A DNA stretch of 64,000 bases. Origin: Willaertia magna (lineage: Eukaryota > Heterolobosea > Eutetramitea > Acrasida > Naegleriidae). Below are positions 39,779 through 50,707 of this stretch, piece by piece. The notes under the pieces were generated by a model. The model saw only the letters and a program-made list of their open reading frames with translations. It was not told the DNA's origin and made no database searches. Numbering within the stretch: position 1 is the first letter of the stretch; every line of letters starts with the position of its first letter. The stretch covers positions 1-64,000 of the forward strand of contig CADWAF010001868.1 of NCBI GenBank assembly GCA_902984215.1. Direction: 5' to 3'. The translations under genes were made by a program, and so were the position numbers.

Positions 39779-40360
39779 TTAATATATAATTTGATAATTA
39801 TTATCTAAAAATTCCCCTTCCAAATATTCTTTAAATTTCTTATTTAATTCAAATTTAAATATTTTAGTCAACCTCACAATTTCTTTGTAAATATCTTTTC
39901 TAGTTTCAGAATGAATAACTGTCTTGTGACCTTTTAAGAATTCTAATTGTCTCCTTTGATCTAAATAATCATTACTATTAGAATAAGATTTATTTGCTGC
40001 AACCCAATCTACAATCATTTCAGTAACATATTTCATTGGCATCTTCAATGGTTTTACTTGTCCAAGAGTTTTATCAAAATATAACCAATATTCAAAGTGA
40101 TGAGGGTTTCTATTTTGATGATATAGGAAAGTATATTCTTCAATTTCTTTAGTGTCTTTTTCTTCTTTTGTTGTTTTTGTCTTTAATAAATAACCAAACC
40201 ATTCAGAAGGTGAAAATTTAGATAAATCATGGATTATTAATTGCCACAAAGATAAATTCATTCTGTATCCAATTTTTAGGACAATCCATTTATGATATAA
40301 AATTGTTTTCAAAAGAAGAAGGTTTGATAATAAAAATTGAAGGATAGATATTAGTGACAT
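39779..40360 (-). CDS. DUF5662-family protein
   Basis: 193 residues. After an N-terminal hydrophobic stretch (ISILQFLLSNLLLLKTILYHKWIV) come IHDLSKFSPSEWFGY and HQNRNPHHFEYW, the histidine/aspartate-rich core seen in DUF5662 proteins of bacteria, phages and some protists; the pattern H-HD..KF..E....H...N.HH could bind metals in an HD-like way. MKYVTEMIVDWVAANKSY completes the family core. No activity is established. The N-terminal hydrophobic segment is not typical of bacterial members and may anchor it to a membrane. Confidence 0.8.
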   Translation of the reverse strand: MSLISILQFLLSNLLLLKTILYHKWIVLKIGYRMNLSLWQLIIHDLSKFSPSEWFGYLLKTKTTKEEKDTKEIEEYTFLYHQNRNPHHFEYWLYFDKTLGQVKPLKMPMKYVTEMIVDWVAANKSYSNSNDYLDQRRQLEFLKGHKTVIHSETRKDIYKEIVRLTKIFKFELNKKFKEYLEGEFLDNNYQIIY

Positions 40361-40748
40361 TTTTTATTTTGTTTTTTCTTCTTTGCAACATCGCTTTTTT
40401 GTAAAGATTTGTAAAAAGGAACACTACAATATTAAAACTTATTGAATGAGTTAAGTATATGGTTTGTATTTAAGAGAAACAAATAATTAAAGCACAATAT
40501 TAAAGAATCTGGAGGCTGTAAATTAAAAAACTCTTAATAAATAGCTGCTAAATGTACAATTTAAGATAGGAATAATTTGCTATCTCATCTACCCTCCCAA
40601 GGATTATTAATTGTTATGATGGCTGAGCATTGACATTTTATGCTATACCTTTTCTAATGACATGGATGGTCTCTATTTATACAAAGCAAAATGTGCGCGT
40701 ATTTCATAAACAAAGCACACGGTGTTTCTCAGTGAAAAAAACAAACCA
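40361..40748. other. Divergent intergenic region
   Basis: About 390 nt between the DUF5662 gene and the 7TM gene. It has two TTTGTAAA motifs (40400-40420) and a short GTGCGCG patch near 40690. No open frame or RNA gene is recognised. Confidence 0.5.
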
Positions 40749-41903
40749 ATGAACATCCTGACAGTAACAGCAGAAACTCAAGGCTTTGTCAATATAACCA
40801 CAGATTCATTTCTACCAGTTTGGTCTAGTGCATGGTCACTTTCTAATTGTTTATTCTTCCTTATTGTATTTCTAGTCTATTTTATATGTCTATGCTTCTT
40901 CTTGTTTCGAATTAGTACTAAAATTAAACTAGTGAGAAACCACAAAATACTATTCGGGCTCACTGTAATGTTTGTTTTCATACAATGTTTAAATCTTATA
41001 TGCAGAGTTGTGTTTGATTCAATGCAAATACATGCTAGAATAATATCCGAAAGCGGCCAATTAGTAGAATGGTCTTATTTTGTAGCGTTACAAGTGATGG
41101 GTGGGATTACCACATTCTTAATGTATATTAATTTTGTTTCACTGTTTGAAATTATGTTTTTCATTCAGAGCATGTTGTAAGTTAATCGTTTTTAAGGAAT
41201 TCAATTGTCTCACTTACTTTTTTAAAGTTGGAAAACTGCATTTCTAGCGAGAGCAGTCTCAAAGAAAACTCACAAAATTGTAGAAGTACTCATCATTTCC
41301 ATTAACGTAGTCTTCCTTCTGTTTGCCACTCTGATAGTGACTACAGTTTCTGTTCTGTATGGAATTAAGGAATTTAAACTTGTCTCAAAAACTTCAATGA
41401 CCTACGTGTTTCCTGTTGCTGCAGTTGTGGTTTTATTAATGTTTTCGTTTGTTATTGCTTTGGTAATTATTTCGGGAGTATTAGTGATTAGAACTATTAA
41501 AAAGACAACTCAAAACGTCAGTCAATCTATTCAGAAAAATGTTTCAAAATTAAATTCCTCAGGAAGAATTTCATTAGACCAATCTTTTGAGAAGAGGGTT
41601 CAATCTCCTTTCAAAATTACTATTGGATTAATGATTGGTTTAGTTTTGTGTATTTTATTAGAAATTGTTTCAATTGGTTTGGCAGCAGGTGTCACTTCCT
41701 TTGAAAACGTCAAAGCAGTTTGGCATTTCTTTAACTGTTTGGGTGTTTTAATCTATTCAGTATTGGTTTTATTCTTATTCTACCCATTGTTCTTGGATTC
41801 TGAAATGGCTCTTAAGGAAATTGAAAAGAGAAATCAAACCATGAAGGAAAGTTCAGTAAACAAAACTCAAAGCAAGAATCAAAATAGTCAAGCTATTGTT
41901 TAA
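40749..41903 (+). CDS. Seven-transmembrane protein, GPCR-like topology
   Basis: Exons 40749..41176 and 41228..41903, with a 51-nt intron (GTAAGT..AG, phase 2), encode 367 residues. Seven hydrophobic helices are clear: LFFLIVFLVYFICLCFF, FGLTVMFVFIQCLNLI, GGITTFLMYINFVSLFEI, VVFLLFATLIVTTVSVL, FPVAAVVVLLMFSFVIAL, MIGLVLCILLEIVSIGL and LGVLIYSVLVLFLFYPLF. A short N-terminus with an NIT glycosylation site precedes TM1 and a hydrophilic tail follows TM7. It could be a GPCR or a TOM1/THH1-like protein. The sequence is less AT-rich than most neighbours. Confidence 0.78.
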
Positions 41904-42103
41904 CACCAATAGATGACGAGATCTATTATCCCAGAATTATTTCTTTCCATTATAGCACCCGTAGTATTTACATTGTTTGTTACTTGTGACGCTCTAGGAA
42001 GTCAACTTAAAATGTCACAATCGTTAAAGAAAACTAACATTTTTTCCCAAAATGTAACCTATAAGCAAAATTGACTATTGTAACTTTGATTAATCACGTT
42101 TCT

Positions 42104-42120
42104 TTGTAAATGTTTGTAAA
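42104..42120 (+). promoter_or_regulatory. Tandem TTGTAAA motif upstream of the PfkB gene
   Basis: Two TTGTAAA copies, 20 and 30 nt before the ATG at 42140. The same heptamer lies at similar distance, on the coding strand, before several other start codons in the window, so it may be a core promoter or initiator element. Confidence 0.4.
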
Positions 42121-42139
42121 AAGTTAAACTTATAAAAAA

Positions 42140-43333
42140 ATGCCTTACTTTCAATGTCTTGGGGTTGCCACACTTGATTATTTATCTCTTGTTGATGAAT
42201 TTCCGAAAAGTAATTCTAAATGTAGAACAAAACAATTATTAATGCAAGGTGGAGGAAATGCTGCAAATGTCAGTGTTGGATTAAGTAAATTTAAAGTTCC
42301 AAATAGTTTAATAAGTAAAATTGGCAATGATATTATTGGAAAACAAATTATTGAAGAATTAAAAAAAGAAGACAATTTAGATTTATCTTTAATGACAGTT
42401 TCAAATTCTTGTAATTCTTCTTTTAGTTATATTATTATAAGTAAAAATAATGATGTAGATAATAACAATACAGAAAGATCTATTATCAATACACCAATGA
42501 CTGAAAGTTTAACATTTTCTGAATGGATAAAAGATAACAGTCACACAGATACGGAAAAGTTTGTTGATATTCTCTTTTTAGATGGAAGATTTTCAGGTTT
42601 TGCTTTAGATTATTTAAATTTTAAATCCATTTCTATTGGTTTTACAATTATGGAATGTGAAAGGATGAGAAATGAAGATTTAAAAGAAAATGAAACGTTT
42701 TGTAAATTAATTTCTAAAGTCAATGCTATATTTTGTTCAGAAAACTTTCCTAATGAATATTTAACAATCAAGAAAGAATTAAATCGTGATATTTTATTTG
42801 CAATGCATTTGTTATATTCAAATTTACATAAGCCATCAATTTCTTCTTTATTTCCTTCATTTGTATTAACAACTATTGGAGACAAGGGAAGTATTTGTTT
42901 AATTAAAACAGAAGATAATAATTTACCATTCATTGAGCAATTTAGTCAATTAAGTCTTAGTACAAGTGTTGATTCAGTGCCTTTAACACAATGTTTTCGA
43001 ATGAAAATTAATGACTCAATAATTGACAACAATGAATTGAATTATTTAGTTATTTATTGTCAAGGATATAAAGATAGTTCAAAAGTAATTGTAGATACAA
43101 CAGGTGCAGGTGATTCCTTTCATTCTGCTTTTTTGTTTGGATTGTATTTTATGACAGAAAATTTATTTTCATGTAAAAATTTAACTAAATTATTTGAAAC
43201 ATTAATGAAATTTTCAAGCATAATGGCATTTGAAACATGTACTGGTATAGGAGCTAGAATTACACTTCCAACAAGAGAATATGCAGAAGAAACATTGCGC
43301 AAGTTATTAGAGAATAATATAAACATTAAATAA
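42140..43333 (+). CDS. PfkB/ribokinase-family sugar kinase
   Basis: 397 residues. The N-terminus FQCLGVATLDYLSLVDEFP and LMQGGGNAANVSVGLSKF (PfkB signature 1 with the GG-N motif) bind the sugar; the second signature VDTTGAGDSFHSAFLFG contains the catalytic base Asp325. Inserts such as KNNDVDNNNTE and SQLSLSTSVDSVPLT enlarge it over the usual 300-330 residues. The substrate is not evident; ketohexokinase-like and plant-type PfkB proteins are the nearest layouts. The stop is 4 nt from that of the RCC1-like pseudogene. Confidence 0.88.
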   Translation: MPYFQCLGVATLDYLSLVDEFPKSNSKCRTKQLLMQGGGNAANVSVGLSKFKVPNSLISKIGNDIIGKQIIEELKKEDNLDLSLMTVSNSCNSSFSYIIISKNNDVDNNNTERSIINTPMTESLTFSEWIKDNSHTDTEKFVDILFLDGRFSGFALDYLNFKSISIGFTIMECERMRNEDLKENETFCKLISKVNAIFCSENFPNEYLTIKKELNRDILFAMHLLYSNLHKPSISSLFPSFVLTTIGDKGSICLIKTEDNNLPFIEQFSQLSLSTSVDSVPLTQCFRMKINDSIIDNNELNYLVIYCQGYKDSSKVIVDTTGAGDSFHSAFLFGLYFMTENLFSCKNLTKLFETLMKFSSIMAFETCTGIGARITLPTREYAEETLRKLLENNINIK

Positions 43334-43337
43334 TATA

Positions 43338-44652
43338 TTAAAAATTTGTTACAATAGAGATATCATTACAATATGCTTTGTGGGTTAATGACTCTAAATT
43401 CTGTTCGAAATATTGTAAGCTTTTACCTTTCAAGTTAGGATTATTATAAATAATATAATGCCATCCGCCTGATACAACATCATTATACTTATCCAATGTA
43501 ACTTTTTGAATTATATTTCCATTTATGTTAAATTGTTCAATATTTTTATCTAATTTCTCATCATATCCAACCAGGTTATTAACAACCTCACCAATGAAGT
43601 ATACAACATCTGTTTTTGAAATTAAAACAGTTCCCCTTGCACTGCAGTTAATTCTTGTGATAAGATCATTTTCGAATAAAGGGTGTGACAATTTTGTAAA
43701 TTGTGAGATATTGTTTTGGTGGTCAACACAAACTTGGGACCCAAGTAATTATACCCTATGGCATAAACTTCTCCATTTCCTTAATTCTTTTAAGTAACAA
43801 AATGGATAACATAACTTAGTAAAATTACAAAATGATAAAAACCACCTTTTACATCAATAATTTCACTTTCAAATTGGGTTGGCATTCTAATGAATTTATC
43901 AAGTGAAACGTTGCCTTTAACCCTCCCATTTCTCCAAATACATCTGGACCACATCCATAAATTTTATTATCCATTGTAACTAATAGTTTACTCCAATACA
44001 TTTGATTGAAGTGCGTACTTCACTTGTGTCAATAGTTTTTTCTTGTAAACCATCTGAAATTTCTTTAACAATGTTATTTTCTGGATAATAATTACAGTTT
44101 TTAATATTCTAAATAAATGCTATACTTACTACCAATTACAATAAAATACATTGATAGGGGTCCACATTCAATTGATTTAATATCGTTAAATTTTTTTGTA
44201 ACGGTTGTTCCTTTGGCGCAAATAATTAAATCATTATTTTCTGGTTGGATATTAGACTACTATAATTTGCAAACAAATTTTTAATTTCTACGTTATAATT
44301 TAATTTATGCCATAATTTATCATCATTTGTTTCTTCTAGTTTTCCAAAATAATAAATTTCTTTTAGCTCTAAAGTATTGTAAAGTGTCAATCATTTGATT
44401 ATGATAAAATATAATAATAAAAATTATATTTACCTTTACAAAAAGCAACAATTTGCAAGCCACAAACAACTTTTTTTATTGTCCTGCAATTTTCAGGAAA
44501 CTTTAATTCATTCCATTTGGTTTCATCTATGCTTTCTTCTTTTAACCTAAATTAATAATAAATTAATTAACGCACATTAAAATAGCTTACAAGTTCAATT
44601 TCATTCCTGTAAAGTTGGTTGTGGAAAATAAAAAGGTATTTGTTCCGTGCAT
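43338..44652 (-). pseudogene. RCC1-like beta-propeller gene with single-base frame breaks
   Basis: Begins MHGTNTFLF at ATG 44652 with TTGTAAA 23 nt upstream. RCC1-type blades are readable: CGLQIVAF, IYYFGKLEE, NLFANYSSLI, NDLIICAKG, IECGPLSMYFIVI, LLVTMDNKIYGCGPDVFGEMG, NGEVYAIGYNYLG, VVYFIGEVVNNLVGYDE. Short introns are present (for example 44590..44547, about 44117..44069 and about 43829..43792). At least four apparent one-base deletions break the frame: near 44250, 44010, 43898 and 43743. The last 117 residues form an intact open frame. Either a recent pseudogene or a local sequencing problem; an intact RCC1-like gene lies directly upstream at 44701-46161. Confidence 0.7.
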
Positions 44653-44700
44653 TTTTTTTTTTAATTTTCAAAGTTTTACAAAAGATTGACAACAAACACT

Positions 44701-46161
44701 TTATTGCCAACTCAATACATTATTACATCTAACATCAATATCAGATAATGGAGTAACTTGATTGGTAGTCTCTTCTATCTCAATTATTCCACAACTAATG
44801 TCCACTAATCTCTTTAAATTATTTAACATATAAATATTAAGTAAATTAACCTTCCCAACTAAAACACCATAACAATCTGAACCACAACAAATATCTATTA
44901 CTTGTTCCTTTAATTCAGAAAATATATCATTGTCAACTTCTTTTAAATAAAACTTTTCATTTGTAAAATGTTGACCTCTTAACCCTCCCAACCAAATATT
45001 TCTTTTTAAATTGTCAACAAGAAATAAACTTGCATATCCTCCATAAATAGATATTTCTCCATTTAAATAATTATATTTCCTATAGTTATCATCTACTATA
45101 GGATCATTATAATTAAAAGATGTTACTTCATTAATCTCTTTTAAATCTCCTTTTAATTGAAATAAAGATTGATTTAATCTAATTCTACCACTATATGTAG
45201 TTGTTAATTTTGTAAAAGATGAACCTAATTCACCACTAAAATATCCAAAAACATAAATTTCATTTAAATTTGTAATTAAAACTGATAAATGACTTAATCT
45301 TATTGCATAAGCATCTAAAATATAAGAATTTTTATTTAAAAAAGGTAATTCAAGTTTTTGTAAAGTTTTTAAAGGTTTTGTATCTTCTAAAAATAATTGA
45401 TTATATTCATTATCACCATATCCAAATAATTCTCCTTTATTATTTAAAACTAATAAATGTGCATATCCACATGATATATTCTTTACAAAACCATTAAATT
45501 CCATTTTTGTAAAATTAAATTGTCTTTCACTTCTTTCAATCTTACCACAATACCAAATTTCTGAATTATTTAAAACTAAAATTGTAGAATATGTTCCAGA
45601 ACAAGCATTTGTAATTTCTAAATATTTCTTTCTATTTTTATTAAATATTTCTTTAGTATTTATTAATTGTAAAGTTTCAATTTTTGTATTATCAGAAGGA
45701 CCAAGTTGACTATCATCAGTACTTCCATGACCATAAATTAAATTATTTTCTAAAATTATTGTTAAATGAAAATAACCAGCAAGAAAGTATTTTATTGGAA
45801 TATTAATTGGTGGATTATTTTTTTGATTATCTTTACAAATTAATTGTTTACAAGTTCCATCATTAGATTGAATTATAAATATTTCATTTTTATCATTTGC
45901 GAAACAAATATTTACACCCATACTTGTAATTTTAACAATTTTATGATGATGTTGGATTTTATGAATTACATTGCCAGAATAAATGTAAAGTTTTTCATTA
46001 AAATGGTAAAGTGATTTATTGGAATTATTATGGTAATTTGATGGGATGGTGGTAATAGATGATTCTTCTTGTTGTTGTTTAATAAAAAGATCACAATCAT
46101 TTTGTTGATCTTGTTTATTGGAAGCGGATTCTTGTTTAAAGAATTTGATCAGTTTTTTCAT
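44701..46161 (-). CDS. RCC1-repeat beta-propeller protein
   Basis: 486 residues. A charged, Gln-rich N-terminus (1-45) precedes RCC1/ATS1-type blades: FLAGYFHLTIILENNLIYGHG, SGTYSTILVLNNSEIWYCG, SCGYAHLLVLNNKGELFGYGDNEYNQL, LSVLITNLNEIYVFGYFSGELGS, and a last CCGSDCYGVLVGK. RCC1 itself is a Ran exchange factor, but many RCC1-repeat proteins have other roles and no exchange-specific motif was identified. Start at ATG 46161 after ten A, with TTGTAAA about 22 nt upstream. The frame is intact, unlike its downstream neighbour. Confidence 0.83.
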   Translation of the reverse strand: MKKLIKFFKQESASNKQDQQNDCDLFIKQQQEESSITTIPSNYHNNSNKSLYHFNEKLYIYSGNVIHKIQHHHKIVKITSMGVNICFANDKNEIFIIQSNDGTCKQLICKDNQKNNPPINIPIKYFLAGYFHLTIILENNLIYGHGSTDDSQLGPSDNTKIETLQLINTKEIFNKNRKKYLEITNACSGTYSTILVLNNSEIWYCGKIERSERQFNFTKMEFNGFVKNISCGYAHLLVLNNKGELFGYGDNEYNQLFLEDTKPLKTLQKLELPFLNKNSYILDAYAIRLSHLSVLITNLNEIYVFGYFSGELGSSFTKLTTTYSGRIRLNQSLFQLKGDLKEINEVTSFNYNDPIVDDNYRKYNYLNGEISIYGGYASLFLVDNLKRNIWLGGLRGQHFTNEKFYLKEVDNDIFSELKEQVIDICCGSDCYGVLVGKVNLLNIYMLNNLKRLVDISCGIIEIEETTNQVTPLSDIDVRCNNVLSWQ

Positions 46162-46212
46162 TTTTTTTTTATTTTTTTAAATTTTACAATGATTTAAAAT
46201 TTCCTTAAAAAG

Positions 46213-46895
46213 TGGACAAGGAGAAATTGAAAATCTTTATTGTATTTGTGTGATTTTCACAAATGTACAAATTTCCTTCACAATCAATGTCTGTACCAAG
46301 TATTCCATTAAACTTACAATCAACTTACAATTTCAAACATTTTACAATCAATTACACACAGCTCAATCCCTTTTCCAAATGAATTTAATAACTTTCCGTC
46401 AATTAAAGACAACTTTACAATTGTTTTCGAACCATTTGTTGTTAAAAAGAACGAATATTTATCACATAAAGTAATTGCCAAAGGATTAAATGTAAATTCA
46501 TTCGCTATTTCCCTAATTAGTTGACCGTTTTGTTTATTTAAAATAAATATTTTATTTTTTTACAAATTCAAAACAGTGGTACAATCCAACCCTGATATTT
46601 TAAGGTAACAAAAATGTTCTTTTTATTTTCTATTAAAAACGTTGGCACAGTTTGTTGAACTAGAAGCAACAAAGATAAATTTATAATTTGTTTTAACATC
46701 GTATGGATCACTGATTTCACTTTGTAAAGTATGAATTAAATTGAAATGTTCTGAATATTTTTTGGTAGTTTTATTTTGATTTCTTAATTGTTCAGTTAAA
46801 TAATTGTACAATAGTGTTATTGGAAAAGAAGAATTTTGTTTTTCAGCTTCTCCATTAATAATTAGCTACATGTCTTGAAATACTTGTTGCGACAT
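46213..46895 (-). pseudogene. Broken NHL-repeat-like gene
   Basis: Starts ATG TCG CAA.. at 46895 (MSQQVFQD) with TTGTAAA about 27 nt upstream, but meets TAG at codon 10. Continuous coding-like text resumes (KQNSSFPITLLYNYLTEQ, FIFVASSSTNCANVFNRK), then is interrupted by stops and frame changes, then continues with NHL-like KIFILNKQNGQLIREI, FNPLAITL, GSKTIVKLSLIDGKLLNSFG and a last repeat GILGTDIDCEGNLYICENHT before TAA near 46213. Some breaks could be missed short introns. It resembles the C-terminal NHL part of the protein at 9686 and is called a pseudogene with caution. Confidence 0.5.
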
Positions 46896-46964
46896 TTTTT
46901 TGGAAAAGTTTTGTTACAATTTTTACAACGCACAAAACAAAAGTATTCTGCTTTGGTATTTTGA

Positions 46965-49900
46965 TTATTGGATCAAACATTTTTTCTTCTTCTTATCACC
47001 CTTGTGATCCTTTTTTTCTGCCTGCAATAGTGTTGAATTTAAATCTCCTTCTTGGAAATCTAAGTCTGCCACAATCGTTTTTGATTTTCCATTTAGAATC
47101 AAATCTTCCACAAGTAAGTTCAAGTCTAATCTTTCTTTTTCTTTAGAAATATAAACCATTCCTTTAAAATTAAGTTCTACTTTCTGTAATTCCACTTTTC
47201 TATTTTTTAGACTTTTCACCAATACTTTAAAAGTTTAAATAAATATTGTAAAATAAACTTACTTTCTACATCTATCAATTGAATTTTACATTCTGAAAAT
47301 TTCACTGTTTTCAAGGTTTTACAATTTTCTAAAAAATCTTGAAACAATATTTTCCAACCTCCTGACTTATCTAATTGAACCTTTTCAAGAGATAAATGTT
47401 CAAGTAAAGTTAATTGTTGTAATACATTAACAAAATTGGCTGGTACAGATCTGTCATTTAAATAACAATCCATTATATGTAATGACTTCAAATGATTTTT
47501 ACAAGACAAAATTGGATCAAAACTAATTGGTGGTAGAGAAGCAAAATTGAAATGTAATTCTTCTATTGATAAATCTGATCCAAAGATACTCCATGAGTTA
47601 TTGAAAGGGAAGTTTTCATTGATCTCTGTTAAATAAACTTTTTTCATTGTAGTTGGCCATTTCCATTTGGGCAGGTGACCATAAGTTAATGTAGAAGAAA
47701 TAGCTTTTGTAAATTTAGATGAAAGCCTCCTTGAATATACTTTGCTTGCCCTACGATTTGCCTTAGTTGATGGTGTATTTACAAGAGGTGCAGTATTCTC
47801 TTCACTTGTCATTACATCATCCACTAAGTATTCAAAAACTGATCTTCTTTTCATTTTGTTTGAAGGTGAATTTACTACTAAACTCTTATTTTCTTTCATC
47901 AAATCCAAAGCCTTAAATGTCATAGATTCCCTTTTATTCTTTTTAGCAGAAAATTCTTCCATTCTACTATAAAGATCGAGTAAGGCATTAGGTGAAATAT
48001 CTAAATTTTCTTTACTTCCACTCATCGAAGCGGAATGATTCTTTTTGTGTGGTTCAGCAATATGAGTTAAATTCATCAATTCTGAAGTGATATTAGATGT
48101 ACTAATTAAGGTACCACTATTACTTAAGTTTGCTTGTTTATGGCCAACTCTTGGTGTTGCTAATGTAGAAAGAGCTCCATAAGGAGTGGCATGATTTACA
48201 ATGACAGATTGTTGAGTTAATTCAATTCCTAGAGGTATGATTAGATTCACTTTGTATTCATTTGAAAATATATTATTTCCACTTGTTATTGTATTAAAAT
48301 ATTCGACAGTTGAAACACCTATTTGATCAAACTCATTTAACAGTATTGCCATCTCTTCTACTGTCCATTCTCTACCAGAAATAACTAAATTTGTGACAAC
48401 ACGAGAGCTAGCCATCCAATAACAAATTTCTTTAAATTTTACATTTAAATCTTCTTCTGTTAACTCTAGTTCAGAATTTGAATGAGAAATAACTTTAGGT
48501 AACTGATTATTAATGGACATGCAAGCATAAAATTCTAATCTACTTTTCTCTCCTTCTGTCAATTTAAAATGTATTTTCTTTGCATCTTGCGCAATTATTT
48601 GGAAAAATTGAATTAAGAATAAATGACCAAGTAATGTAGTTGCCTTAGGACTAATCTCCATTAGTTTAAAGCTACTTTCCATCCAATTCATTGTAGAATG
48701 ATTACCATCTTGACTAATACTTGTTTGTAAATTATATTCCTCTACTATGCTATCTCTTTGTTGTGATTTTTCCTCTTGGTTTGCCAACTGATTTATTAGA
48801 GATAAAGTATTATTTCCATCATTGTTATCAATTATTGAAATACCAACACTATCTCTATTCCAATTTCTTCTAGGACTAGATAATAAGAATTCAGCCTTAT
48901 CTTTTATAACTCTTCTAGGTGTAGTTACTAATCCATTATTATTTAAGGCTTTATGATGATTAGTGACAGTGTTATTAGAAAATCCTGATGGTGAAACGGA
49001 TGCTTTTCTAACAAGTGAATTATTATTATTGGTAGGTGTAATATTTGAGGTATTAACATTTAATTGTAAATTTAAAGGTTGTTTTTGTAAATCTTTCTTT
49101 CCTTCAATAACACTATGTGATTGATTTCTATGAGATAATATATTCTTTAAAGAAAAACTCTTTCTCAATGATGGTGTGCTAGGAGAAGTAGTCATCTTAC
49201 GCTTACTACTATTACCACTATCATTACTAATAGGACTAGTAGTAATAGGTGTTGTAGTTTTATTATTCTCAGTATTATTAACTGTATCTACAGATACTAA
49301 ATTATCAACAGGAGATAATAATTTAGAATGTGGATGACCATTACCTAGATCATCTCTACTATTTGAGGGAATAAAAAAGGATTGTCCCTTAAGTACAGGA
49401 CTTTTTCTTGGTGAAGTACTAGTACTAGTAGCAGTGGTTGTACTTGAAGACTTTTCCCGAATCGAAGCAAGGCTCTTTTTTTTACGTAAAAAGGATTTAG
49501 AATGATCTTCTTGTAAATTTTCTGTTTTTTTAGGATGGTTGTTGATAACATTTAAATAATTAGTGGCATAATGTGCATAAATGGAGATGATAAATTGTGT
49601 AGAATAACTTTTATATTTTTGTGTTGTAATGTAGTTGGTAATTTCATTATTATTTTTACCTAAAAATAGTTCTACATTTAAATGAAATTGTAAATCTTTT
49701 AATTTTGTTTTTTGATTTACTGTTTTACTTAGCATTGTAATAATAGAATTTAGTGGTATTAAAAATTGTTTACAAAAAGTATCAATTAATAAATTATATA
49801 ATTCTTCATTAGATATTTTATTATTTTGTAAACTTTCATCTTCTTCTTCAATAATTGTAATAATAGGATTATTATCACTATTAATATTAATATCATTATT

Positions 49901-50263
49901 TTTTAATAATTTATTTTTCTTTAATAAATTAATTAACTGTTTAATTTCTTTATTTTTAATTCTTAAATTTTTTAATTTTAAATAAAATAAATAAATACAA
50001 TTAGCTATATTTTCTATTTGATAATTTTTAAAATAATTTTTTATAAAATTTTGCCATTGTTTATTTACTTGATAAAAATTTGAAATTTCAGTTAAAGTAC
50101 AAAAGGAAAGAATTGGGTTTACTATTGGTTGCTCTATCGTGTTCCATATGCTAACATAAGATAGATAGGAAGCAATGTCTAGGATATTAGTTGAAGATTT
50201 TCTTTCATTGTTGTTGTCAAGGGAAGAAAGTGTTAGTTGTGAAGAGAAGTTGTCCGTTATCAT
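46965..50263 (-). CDS. Large F-box/leucine-rich-repeat-like protein
   Basis: Exons 50263..47263 and 47224..46965 (38-nt intron, GTAAGT, phase 1) encode 1086 residues. Residues about 45-75 (VNPILSFCTLTEISNFYQVNKQWQNFI) look like an F-box, the SKP1-binding element of SCF ligases. A long Ser/Asn/Thr-rich disordered region (about 260-500) has many SP sites. The C-terminal 220 residues show irregular LRRs (LSIEELHFNFASLPPI, LKSLHIMDCYLND, LEHLSLEKVQLDK, LKTVKFSECKIQL) continuing into the second exon (VELQKVELNFKGM). Ubiquitin-ligase adaptor is the inferred role. Lys-rich C-terminus. Confidence 0.72.
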
Positions 50264-50301
50264 TTTTTTTTGTGAATCTGTTGATGTTTGTTAGTTTCAC
50301 T

Positions 50302-50354
50302 AGACATCTGACAACATACATCCAAATATCGGCTTAACTTTATTTGGTAAATTA
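50302..50354 (+). repeat. Direct repeat copy 1
   Basis: About 53 nt, starting AGACATCTGACAACATAC and ending CTTTATTTGGTAAATTA. It matches copy 2 at 50653-50704 with about 10 differences. It lies about 40-90 nt upstream of the F-box/LRR gene start. Confidence 0.7.
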
Positions 50355-50652
50355 ATTCACCCAATTTCATATTATAATATATCCCAGTTTACTTTATATA
50401 TCTCTTTTTAGTCTGAAACTTTTAAAAAAAAATTTATAATTTATAAATTAAATTTATAATTTATGTTTTTATAAAATTTAATATTGTAATTTTTTTTTAA
50501 TATTTAAAATTTTATAAAATGAGGTTTAAAAGTTAATACAAAATTAAAAATATGTTTTTTTTCATGAATATTAAAAAAAATTAAATATCTAAATTTATTA
50601 ATATTTGTTAAATAAGGTAATACAACATTGAGACATGTGAAAATTTGGGCTG

Positions 50653-50704
50653 GACATTTAACAACATACACGCAAATTTTGGTTCACTTTATTTGGTAAA
50701 TTAT
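50653..50704 (+). repeat. Direct repeat copy 2
   Basis: About 52 nt, starting GGACATTTAACAACATAC and ending CTTTATTTGGTAAATTA. It lies directly after the glucosylceramidase stop codon, in its 3' untranslated region. Same orientation as copy 1, about 350 nt apart. Confidence 0.7.
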
Positions 50705-50707
50705 TTG

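Larger units (their letters stand above)
50264..50707. other. AT-rich intergenic region with a duplicated segment
   Basis: About 440 nt between the F-box/LRR gene start and the glucosylceramidase stop. Both ends carry copies of a roughly 53-nt direct repeat; between them lies almost pure A/T with short inverted repeats of the type AAATTTATAATTTAT near 50430-50465. No open frame or RNA gene recognised. Confidence 0.6.

Noticed and set aside
44212..44260. A 35-nt intron to fix one frame break of the RCC1-like gene (donor GTAGAA, acceptor ATAGTAG)
   Set aside because: It would remove the conserved blade segment NLFANYSS and is shorter than the other introns here; a single-base lesion is simpler.
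50430..50465. AT-rich inverted repeats as a possible origin or transposon end
   Set aside because: Expected by chance in almost pure A/T sequence; no transposase or target-site duplication seen.
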